Below are positions 1 through 14,100 of a stretch of DNA of 64,000 nt, one piece after another (positions within the stretch are counted from its first letter, which is position 1; every line of letters begins with the position of its first letter). The stretch lies in NCBI RefSeq assembly GCF_022539665.2, contig NC_081331.1, forward strand, positions 10,261,534 to 10,325,533, read 5' to 3'. The DNA comes from Daphnia carinata (Eukaryota > Arthropoda > Branchiopoda > Diplostraca > Daphniidae). The notes under the pieces were generated by a model, which saw nothing but the letters and a program-made list of their open reading frames with translations, did not search any database and was not told the origin of the DNA. The position numbers were made by a program, and so were the translations under genes.

Positions 1-520
1 TTGCATAGGCAAAAAATAAACCCAAAACAGACAAAAACTTTAAAGCTACAGTACACGTATATCTACGACGTGTGATGGAATAGTTTTCGATTCGAGGGTA
101 ATTGAATGCGAGGGATAGTTGGTGCCTTGTGGTATATATATAGTATACAGCAACATCAATACCTTCCGTTTGAATCCCAAGGGTGAGTAGGGTTCCCGGC
201 GGAGCACGCTCCGCCTCATGCTCATGGCGAGGGGTTTTTTTTTCGATTAATTTTTTTTTTGTTTTCCTCTTGTTGTTGTTGTTGTTGTTTTGTTTTTCTC
301 TTTCTCACTGTCTCCTGCGCTTGCACACTCACTTATTTCCTTCGGCCTGATGTAATAATATACCGAGCGTAAATATATTATTATTTTTTGAAGGGGGCAG
401 GGAGATTTTGATATAAAAAGAAAGGCAATTTTGCGCACAGTTTACGCAGTGGACGAAGCTAGTGGCTTGCAGCGATGGAAGAAAAAAAAATACACACACA
501 CACACACATACATGTACACA

Positions 521-523
<3 letters not shown>

Positions 524-557
<34 letters not shown>
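524..557. repeat. (GA)17 microsatellite
   Basis: Perfect GA array, preceded at 491-509 by a CA array. A potential GAGA-factor binding tract. Confidence 0.85.
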
Positions 558-560
<3 letters not shown>

Positions 561-1057
561 GAACCACACGCACAACTGCTGCAATGCGGAATAATGTTTC
601 TAATGCATCCACCAGGCAGAACGAACCATTTAAGCTCCGATACACACACACATACACACAACCGGTAGATAAAAACAAAACAAAACAATATACATGTAAG
701 TTGAATGTCAAAGAAAAAAAGTTAACTTGATTCTCTCAAGGATATGGGAAGGGACTGTTAGATCATGATGTTGCACTTTGTTCCCGTAAGGGCCACTCGA
801 AATATCAAAAAGAAGCAAAACAAAGCAAGAATTCAATTTCAAGGATCGTTCCGGTTGGATCTCTCTGATCTAGAGAGTGAACGAGGAAATCCAATAAAAT
901 AACAACACTTTTTCTTTTTTTTTTCTCCTGCCCTTTTGTTTCTTTCCTTGTTCTGTTTGTTGTCCCCCCTCGTAGCCCAAACCAGCCGGGGGAGAACTTT
1001 CCACAGACGTGGAAAAAATACGCGGAAAATGGAAGTAAAAGTCAACGGGCACAAATG

Positions 1058-1085
<28 letters not shown>
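1058..1085. repeat. (GT)14 microsatellite
   Basis: Perfect GT/TG array. Confidence 0.85.
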
Positions 1086-1090
<5 letters not shown>

Positions 1091-1981
1091 GTTCCCTTCG
1101 TAGGGACTGACTGACTGATCACTCGAATTGGACCACTACGCAAGAACCGTCGACTGCTCCGTGAGCTACAGCAGCCCCTTGCAGCGGGATAGAACGTGAA
1201 CTAAAAGAATGCAAAGCATTTCAAAAAAAAAAAAATTTTGTTTCTTTCCTTTTCGTAGACACACAAACAAAAAAGCAGAAAATGTGCTATTCAATTTCAT
1301 TGGGGAACATGTTGAACCATTTGTTTTATTTTCGTGTTTGCGAATGAGAGAAAGAGAGACGAGAGGTAACGCAGTACGGCAGGGCTCTGCGGTTTTTCAC
1401 TTTTATAGTTCTACCCTACGACCGACAGGCGGTGCACTGGCCGGAATTTGTGGACAAGGCTCCGGGAGCTTCTCATCCGCAAGTCTTATACGGGTCGAAG
1501 CGAGAGAACGGTTGAATCGTTATATTGGAAGCTCATTGTTTTATTGTCTTGTTATGGTTGAGCACCCACTAATGAAACTATTTGTCTCTTCATTGTGTGT
1601 CGTATCGTCTAAGGCGAATTAATGAACTGTGTACACTCACAAAAGAATAGGAACAGACTGCGTCCGTATTTCATATCATAAACAACAAGTCTTTTATACG
1701 CATAGTGTCGTGACTGGGTCAGCAGCCAAGGAGGGTACAGCACAGGCAGCTAGTGGAGTGGGTGGGACGTTTGGCTAAGAATAGTCTTTCCATCAAAAAG
1801 CGACCCAAACGAAAAAGTATGTAACGATGGAGAGTGGGACGTTGAAAAAAAAAGGAAGGGGGAAACATCAGATGTCCCAAAACGTATATATATATAAGAG
1901 GCAGCAACGTTGCCGTGTTTTAGAGAGGGTCCCGTCAGTTATCGACCCTTGTTGGACCATCAGCTCGGGAATCCAATAACT

Positions 1982-2031
1982 ACACACACACACGCATACA
2001 CACACACATACACACACACACACACACACAC
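1982..2031. repeat. interrupted (CA)n microsatellite
   Basis: About 50 bp of CA with a few G and T interruptions. Confidence 0.8.
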
Positions 2032-2842
2032 GATGTAGCAACCTAATACGAAGTCGATATATCGACAAATGACGCATTCTTCCAACGTTTGTCATTTGTT
2101 TCGTCTTAAAAAAAAAATTTATAATATATGCTACATATATTAGATTGGTGGAATTCTTGACGATCCAAGAAATTCCACAGAGTGCACTGGGGTTATTTCT
2201 TAATCATAAACGCATTTATTACAGCAAACGAAATTTTTACCCGGAGCAATCCGGGATGTTCTGTTCCAAGAAAATGTTCTTTCACTCACTTATTAACGTC
2301 CGTTTTCCAATAGCAAGTCCTAAAATTGTCCATTAATTAGGTCCATTATAGGAAAAGGCTAATCGTATGCAGCCATTTGAGCTCTACGTATAGGCATTTC
2401 GCTTTTGGCTATACATCGATATCGATCGCCGTGAAAGTCACATTTCATCTAGCTTCACTTGCATATATGTCCATTAGGTAAAGAGACTTGCACTTTGCGC
2501 GCCCCCCAAGCGCAGCCAAAAGCTTCAGATTGGCTATAAACTATTAAATATCAAAAGAGAATCGATACGATCGTCTCTTTGAGATATGAAAGATGATACA
2601 TTTGTCTTTCCTTTTTGTGTGTGTGTGTGTGTGTTTTTCACGTCAAATTGATTACTGGCCATGTACGAAGGTTGTTGAGAACAATCGGGGGAAAACTGCC
2701 ATCATTTGCTAGTAGATCGATAGACCGGATAGGTGGCTTGACTAGCTATGCGCACGCCAGACGCATTGATTTGCTTTTATCCTCTTTCTAAAACCAAAGA
2801 CATGGTGACACCGGTATTTTTCCATGGCTCCATTTCTTCGTA

Positions 2843-3781
2843 CTATCGACAAGCGGACAAAATATCGTCGAAGGAAAGTCTTAATCGAATTGGGAAAAAA
2901 ACAAAAAAAATAAGTACCCTAGTGCGTTTGGCGATGCGGTGAAGTGACCGCAATGAAATGGACGTGATGGTCCAACGTCGGACGCGTTTTTGGAACGTTC
3001 TTCTACTTGATTGCGTCAAAAGTTGTTTTGCGTTGCTGGAACGTGGTGAGGAGAGCCTTCTGCCGCGATAGAAATTGGCCTGGAGCGAGTGATCTCGTAG
3101 TTGACGATGTTTTACAAACGGATGAATCGGCTCTTTCGTCTCAGGTGATGTTTCGTCGTCTGAAGATGCTTTCATTGAGGCCGTCCGCGATCGAATATTG
3201 CTGGCGTCGCTCCGCGTCCGCCTCCTCGTTTCTTCGGATAAACCATCGTCTCCAGCATCGTCAAATTCCTCGTCTTCTTCCTCTTCTTCCGGTTCCGGAA
3301 AGAGTCCGAATCGTTGCAAAGACTTGAGGAAATCTTTGGACAGGAACGGGTTGAGGCGGTGCTGCATGTTCAGCTCTTCCACGTCATCCAAAAGCGTTTG
3401 GCGCAACGCATTCACAATTCCGTCGCTGTAATTGCTGTCCGGATTTCGGTAATCGTGCTTGTCGGAACGCGAGATCATCCTGGGCGGAGAGAAATCACTC
3501 CTCCGCCGCAGATAGTATGTTGTCCACCAATTATCCGGAAAGGAAAGGTCAGCCACCTGCCGGTGGTTAGACGAACTTCTTGTCGAATTTATGCCTAAAT
3601 TGAAGCGAATGTGCATCGATCCGCGGCTCCTAGATGGCGTTTGCTGTGCCTTCTTGGAGTTATGCTCAATCATTTCAACTTTTTCTTCCTTTTCATCCGC
3701 ATTTTTCTCGTCGGCTTCCGCCGCTTTCCTGATAGATGGCCGCTTAAGCGAGCCCTTCATTATGAACCGGCTTAACATCAT
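2843..3781 (-). CDS. unrecognised protein, first coding exon or single-exon gene
   Basis: The frame starts at the first ATG (MMLSRFIMKG) after an in-frame TAA at 3851-3853 and runs 312 codons to a TAG. It may instead be spliced at AGG|GTACTT (exon end 2918, 288 codons, phase 0), because the last codons read a T-rich stretch that looks intronic. The protein is very polar: basic N-terminus, a NALRQTLLDDVEELN helix-like segment, NPFLSKDFLKSLQRFGLF, a ten-residue acidic run, Arg/Ser-rich blocks and a basic C-terminal part. No transmembrane helix or known domain is seen apart from the suspect tail. It is on the same strand as the 32-35 kb exons and could be an alternative 5' exon of that gene. Function unknown. 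Confidence 0.5.
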   Translation of the reverse strand: MMLSRFIMKGSLKRPSIRKAAEADEKNADEKEEKVEMIEHNSKKAQQTPSRSRGSMHIRFNLGINSTRSSSNHRQVADLSFPDNWWTTYYLRRRSDFSPPRMISRSDKHDYRNPDSNYSDGIVNALRQTLLDDVEELNMQHRLNPFLSKDFLKSLQRFGLFPEPEEEEEDEEFDDAGDDGLSEETRRRTRSDASNIRSRTASMKASSDDETSPETKEPIHPFVKHRQLRDHSLQANFYRGRRLSSPRSSNAKQLLTQSSRRTFQKRVRRWTITSISLRSLHRIAKRTRVLIFFVFFPIRLRLSFDDILSACR

Positions 3782-5108
3782 TTTTCTTTTAGAGCTGATG
3801 GCAAATCTGCGTCCCACTTGTCTCTCAAATAGATCGCCAATTAGTTGTGATTATCACTGCCGTCCCCACCTCGTTCCAACACCAAAAAAAAAAAAAAAAA
3901 ACTTTCCGCTTCAAAACGCACTCGAGTTTTTTTCCGTTCCGACAGTCCTGCAAACTTTTATTAGATCCACTAACACTCGTCACCCGAAAATTCGTTATTA
4001 AAACTAATCGAACGAGTAGCCGATATTTGCACGCGTTAAATCGCAGTCAAGCACGAAACATCAAGGGAAAGGTGACGATAACGAGCCACTCGACTCCAAT
4101 GAAGAAACGCTGTTGAGATCCGTAACGAACGCTACGCCTCTCCTTCAAAAATTTGTTAGGGAAAAAGAAAAAAACAAAACAAAAACACACACGACCGGCC
4201 CTTGTCGACAAGAGCTAATCATTGACTGAAAAATTAAAACGACAGAGACGGGACTGAAAAGATATTTTTTCACAAAGCGATGGTCGTCTTCAATATTTAG
4301 TTTGTTTTTTTAAATAAACCTTTCACGCGATGAAGGAAGAGCTACTATGTAAGAGATCCTCTTTTCTCTGGATTTTTTTCGTTACACCTTTTTCTTCTAT
4401 TATAAAGAAATTAGTAGTGGCGGTGCCACATCGACCGAGCAAAGGGAATCAACGGTGTGCACACACTGTGCGATTTCATGCAAGGCATCGTTAAGGATTT
4501 CTTTCACGATTCGATTGAGTGAAAAAATATAATTCGAATGCGGGCGTTGGAAATTTAAAAAAAAAAATGTCTTTTCTCTAAAAAGAAAAAGAAAAATTCA
4601 TTTCTTCGTTTACTAATGAGGACCAGACGCACGCACTGGTAACTTTTTTTTTTGTACAGCTTCATCCAACAAACTGTAGTACTTTTTTTTTCATTTTATG
4701 AAGAAAAAAAGAAAGAGAGAGAGAGAAAAAAAAAAAAAGTGATTGCTACGTGTATAGGAGAGCCTACACACTCGCAACGTACGTATGCAAATATTGAGGC
4801 GCTTTCATTTTATTTTTTTTTCTTCACCGGAACTGCTGCTCCTGTCATAATGAGATTTTTTTTTTCTCTTTTATCAAACATTTCTGCCTTTTTCCTTCTC
4901 TTGAAGTCTTATTATCAAATGTGTCGCGTACGTGTGTATATATTTATACGTATTTATACGCGTAAGGGAGGGGGGAATTGGAAAAAAAAAAGAAAGAAAG
5001 AAAACAAGAGCGTTGGCATATTAAAAAGGGATAGAAAGTTTCCAGTTTCTTTCTTTCCTACTTCCCCCTTTTTGATTTCTTTCTGACTTGTCAAAGCTTT
5101 TTACACAG

Positions 5109-5114
<6 letters not shown>

Positions 5115-5143
<29 letters not shown>
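5115..5143. repeat. (AG)14 microsatellite
   Basis: Perfect AG array between short CA stretches. Confidence 0.85.
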
Positions 5144-5146
<3 letters not shown>

Positions 5147-8100
5147 AGAGAATCAATTATCATTCCCCCATGCCCCCTAGCCTCTTTTCAGTCACTGCGT
5201 GAAGGAGCCATTTGATTCTTTTCATTTCTTTTCTATTCATTATTATTCGTCGTTCGTCCTCTGCTGCGCTCGTTCTGCCTATGTAATCAGCCAAGACACA
5301 CACATGCAGACAGCTTTTGCGTACAACGGCCAGAGAGGGGAACCGTCCCGGGCGGATATTTGATTTCAGGTTGATTTCAAATCGCGTCGCTTTTCGAATT
5401 AAAAAAGAAAAAAAGATAAAGAAAATGAGCAGAATCCTTTTTTTTTCCTCCTCCTTCATTTGCATATATAGCTTCCCCTCCTACTCCTTTTTTTTTTCTT
5501 TCTTTCTTCATTTCATCTTTGTTTATTTAGAAACGCAGCATCCATGGAGTATCTCAATATATAACTCCCCCCCTACTCCACATCATTGTGTTGATTTATA
5601 ATAATATCCCATTTATTTTTTCTTCTTCTTCTACCCTCTTTCGTTCTCTCTCTTTTTTTTTTTTTTGAGCCTGTTCAGATTATTCATATAAGTATGGTAT
5701 GGGATCTCCTTAGCGAAGGAGATGAGCAAGTTGCTTCGTGTAGCGGCTGGCGCTCCTAGCTCCCGATACAGTCGATTTGAATTCCCGCTTCTCCTTTTGG
5801 GGCCCTATCGAAGCGAGCGGAGCAATACAATACAGCTACGTATATATAAATTCGCTGTTTTTATTTACATAGACGTTGATGTCTACGTACATTTGTTCAT
5901 GTCAATGTTTGCTCGGTTCATTTCGAAATGTACCTGTCGCCAATTGAAAAAGGAAAGAAAAAAAACGTGGCCGAAAACAAGAAGCAAGAAAGCAAACCTG
6001 TTTTTAACTTTAAAAAAAAAAAAAAAAAAATGTGTTTGTTATTCAAATTTTTATGCGACACTACGACAACGTGTCAAGATGGTCCCGATGAACTGTAGGG
6101 CGGCGGGTTAGTTCACGTGGTCAGTCACCCAAAGGAAACGAGAAACAAGTGCTAGAAGCCCCACGGCCAATAGGAGGAAACATTTGTTCATTCAAATTTC
6201 ATATGATTTTTATAATTAAAATATTACGAAATCTCCTGCCCCCCCCCATTCCCAACATATCTGACAATGTATAACGCATTTTTTAAATTTTCCTCATATT
6301 TTGTACGTGCTCAGAAAGATCTCAAAACTGGTCGTTACCAGAAAAAAAAAAAAAATTCAAAATACGTTCTTCAATTTTTCGAAAACTTTCAAATACAAAA
6401 AGATAAATAACGTAACCAATAGATGGCGATATGTTACCAACAACATCTTTTCTAAATTTAAATAAACAAAAAAAAAAAAAAGAAAAAGCATACAGTCCCG
6501 AAAAAAAAAAAAATTCCGGGAAAATGCGCGCGTGACCCGTTAATGTGACGAATTTCAGTTTGTCTCTTAAACCCGGAGCTACTCTTTTTATTTCTTATTT
6601 TTTTTTTTTTATTTTTACCTTGTCGCTTATCGTTCACTAGCATGTCTCCTCTCCCTAAAATAAAAAAAATAAATAAAAATAAAAAGAACTCTCTATATCC
6701 AATTTTGTTTGTTATGAACCTCAGGCGCTTTATAAGCAATCGGACAAAGTCACCTAGACGAAAACAAAACTTTTTCTTTTTTTGTATTGGCCGCGTGGCG
6801 GGAGACGACGAAGTCTTTGCCCTCCGAAGAGACAAAAAAAAAAAAAAAAAAAAAAAGGGGACGGAGGATATATCCTTTCCGCTTTGGATTTTAGAGTCCG
6901 TGAGTGGCTAATAATAGAGAAGTAAAAGAGAAGAAAAAAAAAAGGGGGGGGGGAGCCATTTGAGAAGCAGAGAGTGGAGAGAAACGGTATACACAACAAC
7001 AACAAATCAAAAAAGACGGGACGAAATCCCGGTTTGCTCCCGTTCCTATTTGCTTCCTCAAGTCTTCAGCGTGTGAGCTTAATCACACCCGTCTGGACGT
7101 GAGTTTTTTTTATAGACGAGACTGCACGCAGACAGCAGTTGTCCTTTTCTTTTTTTTTTTTTTTTTTTTTCTTAACTCAGGCACCTCGTTTACAACTGGT
7201 CAATCCTCCCGCACAAATTTGCATACGGCAGCGACGTCAATCGAATTTCTTATTTTTTTTTTTTTTTTCACTCTTTCTGTATATCGATAGGGTGGTCGAT
7301 TTTCTAAGAAATCCTTGCTTAGTTTTACGATTGTTAGGTTTTTCTTTCTTTTGTGTTCTTTTTTTTTTTTTTTTTTGGCGGCGAGCGGTCAAATAAATTT
7401 TGCGGCGCTATTACAACATCTTTGTGTGTGTGTACGCACAACTCTTTTTTTTTTTTCCAAGAAAAGGTGGAGACTAGATGGGAGACATAATAGGAAACAC
7501 GTTGACTACGTCTATCTATTATTCACTCATGAAAGACACACATTAAAAAAAAAACATGTAATCAACAAAAATCGATCGCAAATGCTATTGGTACAATTAT
7601 CACGTGGGCATTACACACCTGTGAAAATTGTATTCTATTACTATTTTTTTTTTTTAATGTGTGTGTAAACTTAACAGTAGACTTGTTACGTCATTCACAT
7701 CCGGTAAAACATTCTTGTACCATGAAACATAAAAATAAAAGGGATACTTGCCCAAATGAATTATATTCAAGCACACACACACATCACACACATCACACAC
7801 ACACGTGGGATCTTGGGTAACGAAAATGGCTTTTGGGGTCGCACCTATACCAAAAGGTAAAAAAAAAAAACGTCTGAAAATGTTGATCGTCATTTTTTTT
7901 TAAATTTCTTTTTACACTAACGCATTTTTCGAAAAAAAAAAGGAAAAAGATATATACCCTACCCCTTTTTGTACCTTTTGGCTAGTTCGTTACATCCACA
8001 CACAAAATGCAAGGAGAAAAAAAAAGAAGGGGTTCCCAAAAAAGAAAAAAAAAAACCAAAAAAATTTTCGTTTTTTTTTTTTTTAACGATCGGTCGTCAT

Positions 8101-11100
8101 TTTTGTTACTTTTTTTTTCTTTCTCTTTCCTTGCCTTCCCCAAAAAAAAAAATATAAAATAAATCCGGGCATCAAGTCAGAGAGGGCGGCTATGCATATA
8201 ACCAGCATATACTTTGCATTCTCGTTATACACATGTGCGTAAAAGTACCCACACACACACACACACACAATAAACACACTAAAAATCTAAACTAAACCAA
8301 AGAATTTGTTTATACTCTTTTTTAATGTTTTTTTTTCTTTTTATTTTTTTTAATATATATTCTTCTGCATTAATAATTCCTGGACAAAAGGGGGAGGCCC
8401 TTTTTTTTTTTTTTTTTTTTTAACCCCCGCACGCGCTTATATAATGGGGATGATTCGAAGAAAGTACAGACACCACAACAAAACTAACAACCTGGCCTTT
8501 TTTTTTTTTTTTTTTTTTTAGGTTCACCTTTTCATCTTCATTTTTTACGATTTCATGTTGCGTATAGTTTTGATGGGACATGAGGAATTTTTTTTTTCTC
8601 TCTCTCCCTCTAGCCAAATTGGCTCTTTGTACCGCTTCGTACAAACCATCTATACATTATTATTTAAAAAAAGAAGAAGAAGAAAACGGGGAAAAAAAAA
8701 AGAAAATTCATTTCGGATTTTTATGACGGACGTACGTGCGTAAAAAGGAATAAATAAATAAAAAAAAATTATTATTATTATTTATGTGTAAGAAATGCAC
8801 TTAAACCAAAAACGAAGAAAAAAAAAAGAATCACATGATGGGCACAACAACAAGAAGAAGAAAAAAAAATGTCGGATTCTTTTCATAAATTTTTTTTTTT
8901 TTTTTTTTGGACGCGCTGATCGTGGTATTTAAAAAATAAAATAAAATAAAAGTATTTTAATATTCATACGTACACAGCTGACCCCTCTTTTTTTTATGAC
9001 ATCTAATCCAGGACCAGAATCAAATGCCTTGAAGAACACATTTTTTTTTCTTCTTCTTCTTCTTCTTTCCATGTAATTCGAGATCTGATTGGGTGAAGAC
9101 AAACATTCCGCACAAGTTCAAAAATTACCACAACATTTTTTTGTCCCCCCCCCCCCCCCCCTTGCCTCTCCTTTTCCTTCAATAGAATTTTTAAATAACG
9201 GCTTAATCTTTAGACACACGATGGCCGCCAGCCTCCATTTGATATTATTCGCCCCACATCAGGATCGGGAGAATTAAAATAAACGGCCACTTGCGGCAGG
9301 GAACGCCCCAAATGAAAAAAAAAAAAAAAAAAAAAGAAAATTCATTTTCAATCTTTTATTTTTTTCGCAGTTTATTATAGATAGATGGATATACTACATT
9401 GTATCTACGCAGATGAAGCAAAACAGTAGGGGGGATGGGGTTACTGTTTTCTGTTTAGTTCCCAAAACGGCCCGCAGTCACGAACGAATAAAAACAAAGA
9501 ATTTTCATTTTTTTTTTTTCTTTTTGATTTTCATCAGTCGAGTGTTTACGAGGTAAAACGTCTGGAGAGGGGGGTGGGGGGATGAGTTACATTACTCTGT
9601 TATTATAGACCTTTTGCGCGTACTACAAAAACTAGCGCCTCGAAGAAAAGAAAAAAACTCAAAAAAGTTCCTTTATTTTTAACATCCATCTGCCAATCCT
9701 GAAGACTTTTGGGTGCCAGAGGGAGAACAAATAAGGAGGTGGTACTAGAATTATTGCTGTATAATACCTCCCACCACCTTGAATACCCCCGCCAAAAAAA
9801 AAAAAGGAAACATTTTTTTTTTTTTTTTTTTTATAACTCTCAATATAATTTATATGTGGTGGACTGGTGGTGGCTGATTCCATCAAAGGTCGACACAGAT
9901 ATATACCTCTTTTTTTTTTTTTTTTTTTTCAAGAGTAGATGCAATATAATCCCGGCCAGCGGGCAGTTAAGAAAAAAAAAATCACGCAAATTGTCCTCTT
10001 TTTTTTTTTTTGTTTTTTTTTTGTGCTTAAGGAAAAAGAGAAAAGTTTGGACTCGGTTATTCAGCTTCTTGCAGACATGTACGAACAGTTATATACACGT
10101 ATAATATATGTCTGTGTGTTGTGTGTGTTGTGTGTGCACGCACCACACGTAAATGTGTGTTTCACGTAATACGTTGCCGTGTTTATATTTAACCCTCGAG
10201 CCAACACAAAAAGGAGAAGAAGCCCCAGCCAAGAAGATCTAGTTGAGCTGCTTATTACTCAACGGTTTATTACATTGTCAGTGTGTGTGAGTCCGTGTGG
10301 GCCTCCTTTTCTCTCTCTTTTTTCGGAGTGAACGGGAGGGGGGTTCACAAAAATCCCGCTGCCCATGTTTTGCGTACACCCTCTTTTATTTTATATATTT
10401 TTTTTTTTCTGATGGCCCGCAGCCAAAATGGGAATGTGTCGGAGATACTTTTGGTTGTCCTCCTTGTTATGTCGAGTTCTTTTTTTTTTTTTTTTTTGAA
10501 AGTGCGTGCGCTCTCCGGGCTCTTTACTAAGAGAAATTGTCTCTGCCGACTTCGGGTGCTTCTGAACGCTCAATATATTCCCGCGTCTTGCTCCCGAAAG
10601 AAAAAAAAAAACAAAAATCACGGCTCTGCCCATCCTATTTATAGAAAGAACGTACGAGATTTTTTTTTTTTTTTTTTTTTTTTTTCGTATTCAGTTGTTT
10701 CGTTTTCTTAATAATGAAACTTAAAAACGAACGTGACCTTTTACGACCCCTTTTTTTCTTGTTGTGTGTCTGGACAGCGGGTGGATTATGATTACACGGG
10801 GAAATATCGGAATGCGGATGACGCACCACCTTGCCCTGTAGCGGGAAATCATCATCGTTTCGTTTCTTACCATCTTTTTTTTTTTTTATATATATTATTA
10901 TGATTATGATTATTAGAGTCCCTTTTTTTTTTTCTTCATCTTCTTTTGTGGTCGAAGAAGAAATGTGAAAATGTGTGAACGTAAAGTCCTTTTTGGGACT
11001 TTGGTCAGGATTAACTCATAAAAAAAAAAAAAATTACCAGTATGTGCATATATAGCTTCGTGATTTAGGCAGTCGGCAATGGGAAACAAATGATTCGACG

Positions 11101-14100
11101 CTGATTGGCTTTTTTCTTCGAAGAAAATAATAATAAAAAAAAAGGTTGGTTCCGATTTTCAAGAAAATGAGAAACTCATCAAACGATTTGTTTTTTGTTT
11201 TTTTTTGTTTCTTTGGTCAAGAAATTATGCACTAGTTTCCATCAAGGAATTTTTAAATAACATTTAAAGGAATGAATGGGTTACTGCGTGAATCAAACGC
11301 TCATTTGCAATTTATTCGATCGTCATTTCTTTTTTCCTGAAAGGAAAGGACATTTTTCTTTAAAAAAAAAAAAAAAAAATAGCAAACATAGTTTTGAAAA
11401 TGCAATCGTTAACCGACGGCCATATAATAAAAAGAGGAACAAGCTCTTTAGTACCCCGGCCCAACATAAAAATGTACGTGCATAGACGAGCTTTTTTTTT
11501 TTTTTTTGTCTAGCAGTAAGAGTAGGGGGGGGGGGAGAGAGGTAAAAAGTTATATATAAATAAACGAGGATATACCTGCGAGCTCGACGCAACAGCACTT
11601 TGATATTTAAACCAAAGCTCTCGTTAATGTATAACACGGAGAAGAGAAATGGCGGTTTGCCTACTATGGTTGCCCGTCTTTTTACCTGTGTCTGTGTGTG
11701 CTGTAATGGATGCTGCACTTTCAGAAAGAAAAAAAAAAGAAATTTTGAAGGGGCCCCAGAGGAGAGAGAGGGAAATATAAATTTCTTATACTTGGACATC
11801 ATTTTCTCATTTCATTTCGAAATACCACCCTCTGGCATCTACCTCTCAATACTTTATATATATATATATATATTTATATCGAGTTGGTAAAATGGGAGGA
11901 GCGTATTAACAAGAGATTCTTCCTGATTCCATTCCTTTTTTTTTTCTTCCTTAAAGGAGAAGGGGAGGGGGGATGACCTTTGTCTCAGGTTGCCTGTAAC
12001 ACGAGACGTCCAGTTGCTGTCTGATTTGGATGCTGCAACCCAAGTACACCTTTTACTGCCTCAGGTATTGTATGATTTTTTTTTTTTTTGTCTTGTTTCC
12101 TCTTTTCTTTTTTTACGACCCAAATGTGGGACGCCATCTTTTTTTTTATATTTTTTTCTTTTTCAAAATCGAAATGTCGGCAACAGTGTCTGTAAGTATA
12201 AAAAAAAAAAAAAAGAGAGAAAGGGGGGGGGGGGGGTGAGGGTTGAAAAATTCATCTGCATATTCACGTGATCACGCGAGATGGTTAATGCATTCAACCG
12301 CGCGCTAAAATACCAAATACATATATATATTTTTTTCCTCTTTCACCCCCTCTCGTTTTTATAGTTCTCCTGAAAGAAAGAAAAAAAGGGGGAAAGGAAA
12401 AAAAAACGGGGGGAAGGGGGAGAATGAACAAAATATCTTTTTTTAATGCTCATCATCACATTCCGAAGGAGAAAAAAAAAATGAATACACCATTAAAAAG
12501 AAAAAGAAAACATTTAAAAATCTCCCGATTCGTTTAGAATCATTAAATTAAATTTTCGCCCTGCCAATTCAAGTCCTGTCCCGCGTTCACTTTCGTGCTA
12601 CCGTCGTGTTGTTTTCTTTCTTTTTTTTTCTGTTTATTTTCTTATATTCTATCGTCAAATCGTGCAACCCTGTGCCGGTTACAAGAAGCTGGAAGGAACA
12701 AGGACCATTTGCGCCGAATGGAAGCTCGGACGTTCGTGCTGGAGCAGTTCTATAAAAATAAAAGGAAGGAGGAGAAGGAGGAGCGCGTTTATGTAACGAC
12801 CCTGTTATTTACGGGGAGGAGGGATAAGAAGGTACACGCGGGATTGACGTTGATGATGGGCAGAAGAAGAAGGAGAAGAAAGAAATGGATACAAAATGGT
12901 TGATGCTGCTGGTCAGTTTGTTTTCGAGCGTTTATAAAGCGTAGTGTTATGGGTCCGACTATTTTGCCTGTGGGGTGCAAAACATTTTTGCCGCCAGCGT
13001 TTTTCCTTTTTTTTTTTTTTTTTTTTTAAATCTCTAATAACTTCATTTGTTTTTTTGGGAAATTCTTGATAATTTGTCTGAAATTTAGTTGTGGCAAATT
13101 CTTCTTTCCGATGGATTTTTCGTAACATTCCTCGCGTCTAACGTAATGAGTGATGGGCCAAAATAGCGTGACTTGGGTTCGCCATTCCCCTTACACTCTG
13201 TGGAACAAAAACCAGCCAAAATGCCTTGAATTAAAAATCATTTGTCATCCAAATTTGCCCCCCTTTAAAAAAAAAGAAAAAAAAAGAAAAAAGATTGCGG
13301 TCTATTTCATTTTGAGTATTCCGCTGGTCGCGATGAAAGTTTAAAAATGCTTTGATTAGAAACGAGATTGATCGATCAACTCATCTCAACATTTTTCACG
13401 ATCAAGTAAAAAAACGAAATAAAAGAGGAGAAAATCCCCTCATCATCATCAATAAAAATTACAACAAAAAAAAAAGAGGTGCCACGTAGGCCTCCCCCTC
13501 GTCCGCGTTTTTCTATTACCAAGTATCTGCTGATGGCGTAGAAAAGTAAAACGTCAGGCCTCTCATTTCCGAAGAGTTGAACTCTTTTTTTTTTTTTTTT
13601 TTTTGCTCCGATAACGCCCCCCACCCTCAGATTCACCCTCTTTTTTTTATAGATCTATGGTACATTAGGAAATAAGTCTATCCCCCCCCCCCCCACCCAA
13701 CCTCATCCTCGATTGATTAAAAGAGGCCGTGATGATGAAGGGATACTCTTCGATGAGTGCGTCTGTGTGCTTGATGGCTGGAAAGAAGAGATTCCATCAT
13801 TGAAGAAGAACTCCCATCCGCCATTGGGAGGGAAAAAAAAAGGAAATAATTAAAAAAAAAGGGGGTTGGGAGAAGTCATTTTCTGCTCAAGTGTGTTTTT
13901 CGACGCGCCTTCTGGCACCTTCAGAGATAAGAGGGGTAAAAAAAAAAAAAGAAAAAGAGAGAGACTCTTCAAATCTATTTCTTAAGGCCTATATGCAAAA
14001 ATAAAGAGTGCTGGATGAAATCGATAAGTGAAAATCTATTTATTTGTGCACGACGATCGCCTGATTTTATTTAGCACGCACGAAAATATCAGACAAGTCA

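Larger units (their letters stand above)
1..2842. other. non-coding, microsatellite-rich left edge
   Basis: Contains GA, CA and TG tracts, homopolymers and some mixed sequence at 1380-1620 and 2140-2340 whose open frames show no coding bias. It may be intron downstream of the 2.9-3.8 kb exon. Confidence 0.4.

Noticed and set aside
7139-7396. Phe-rich frames with apparent hydrophobic or membrane segments
   Set aside because: These are translations of T runs, repeated throughout the window, with no coding signature.
11842-11849. Second CTACCTC (let-7 seed) match
   Set aside because: It lies far upstream in non-coding DNA, not in any supported 3' UTR.
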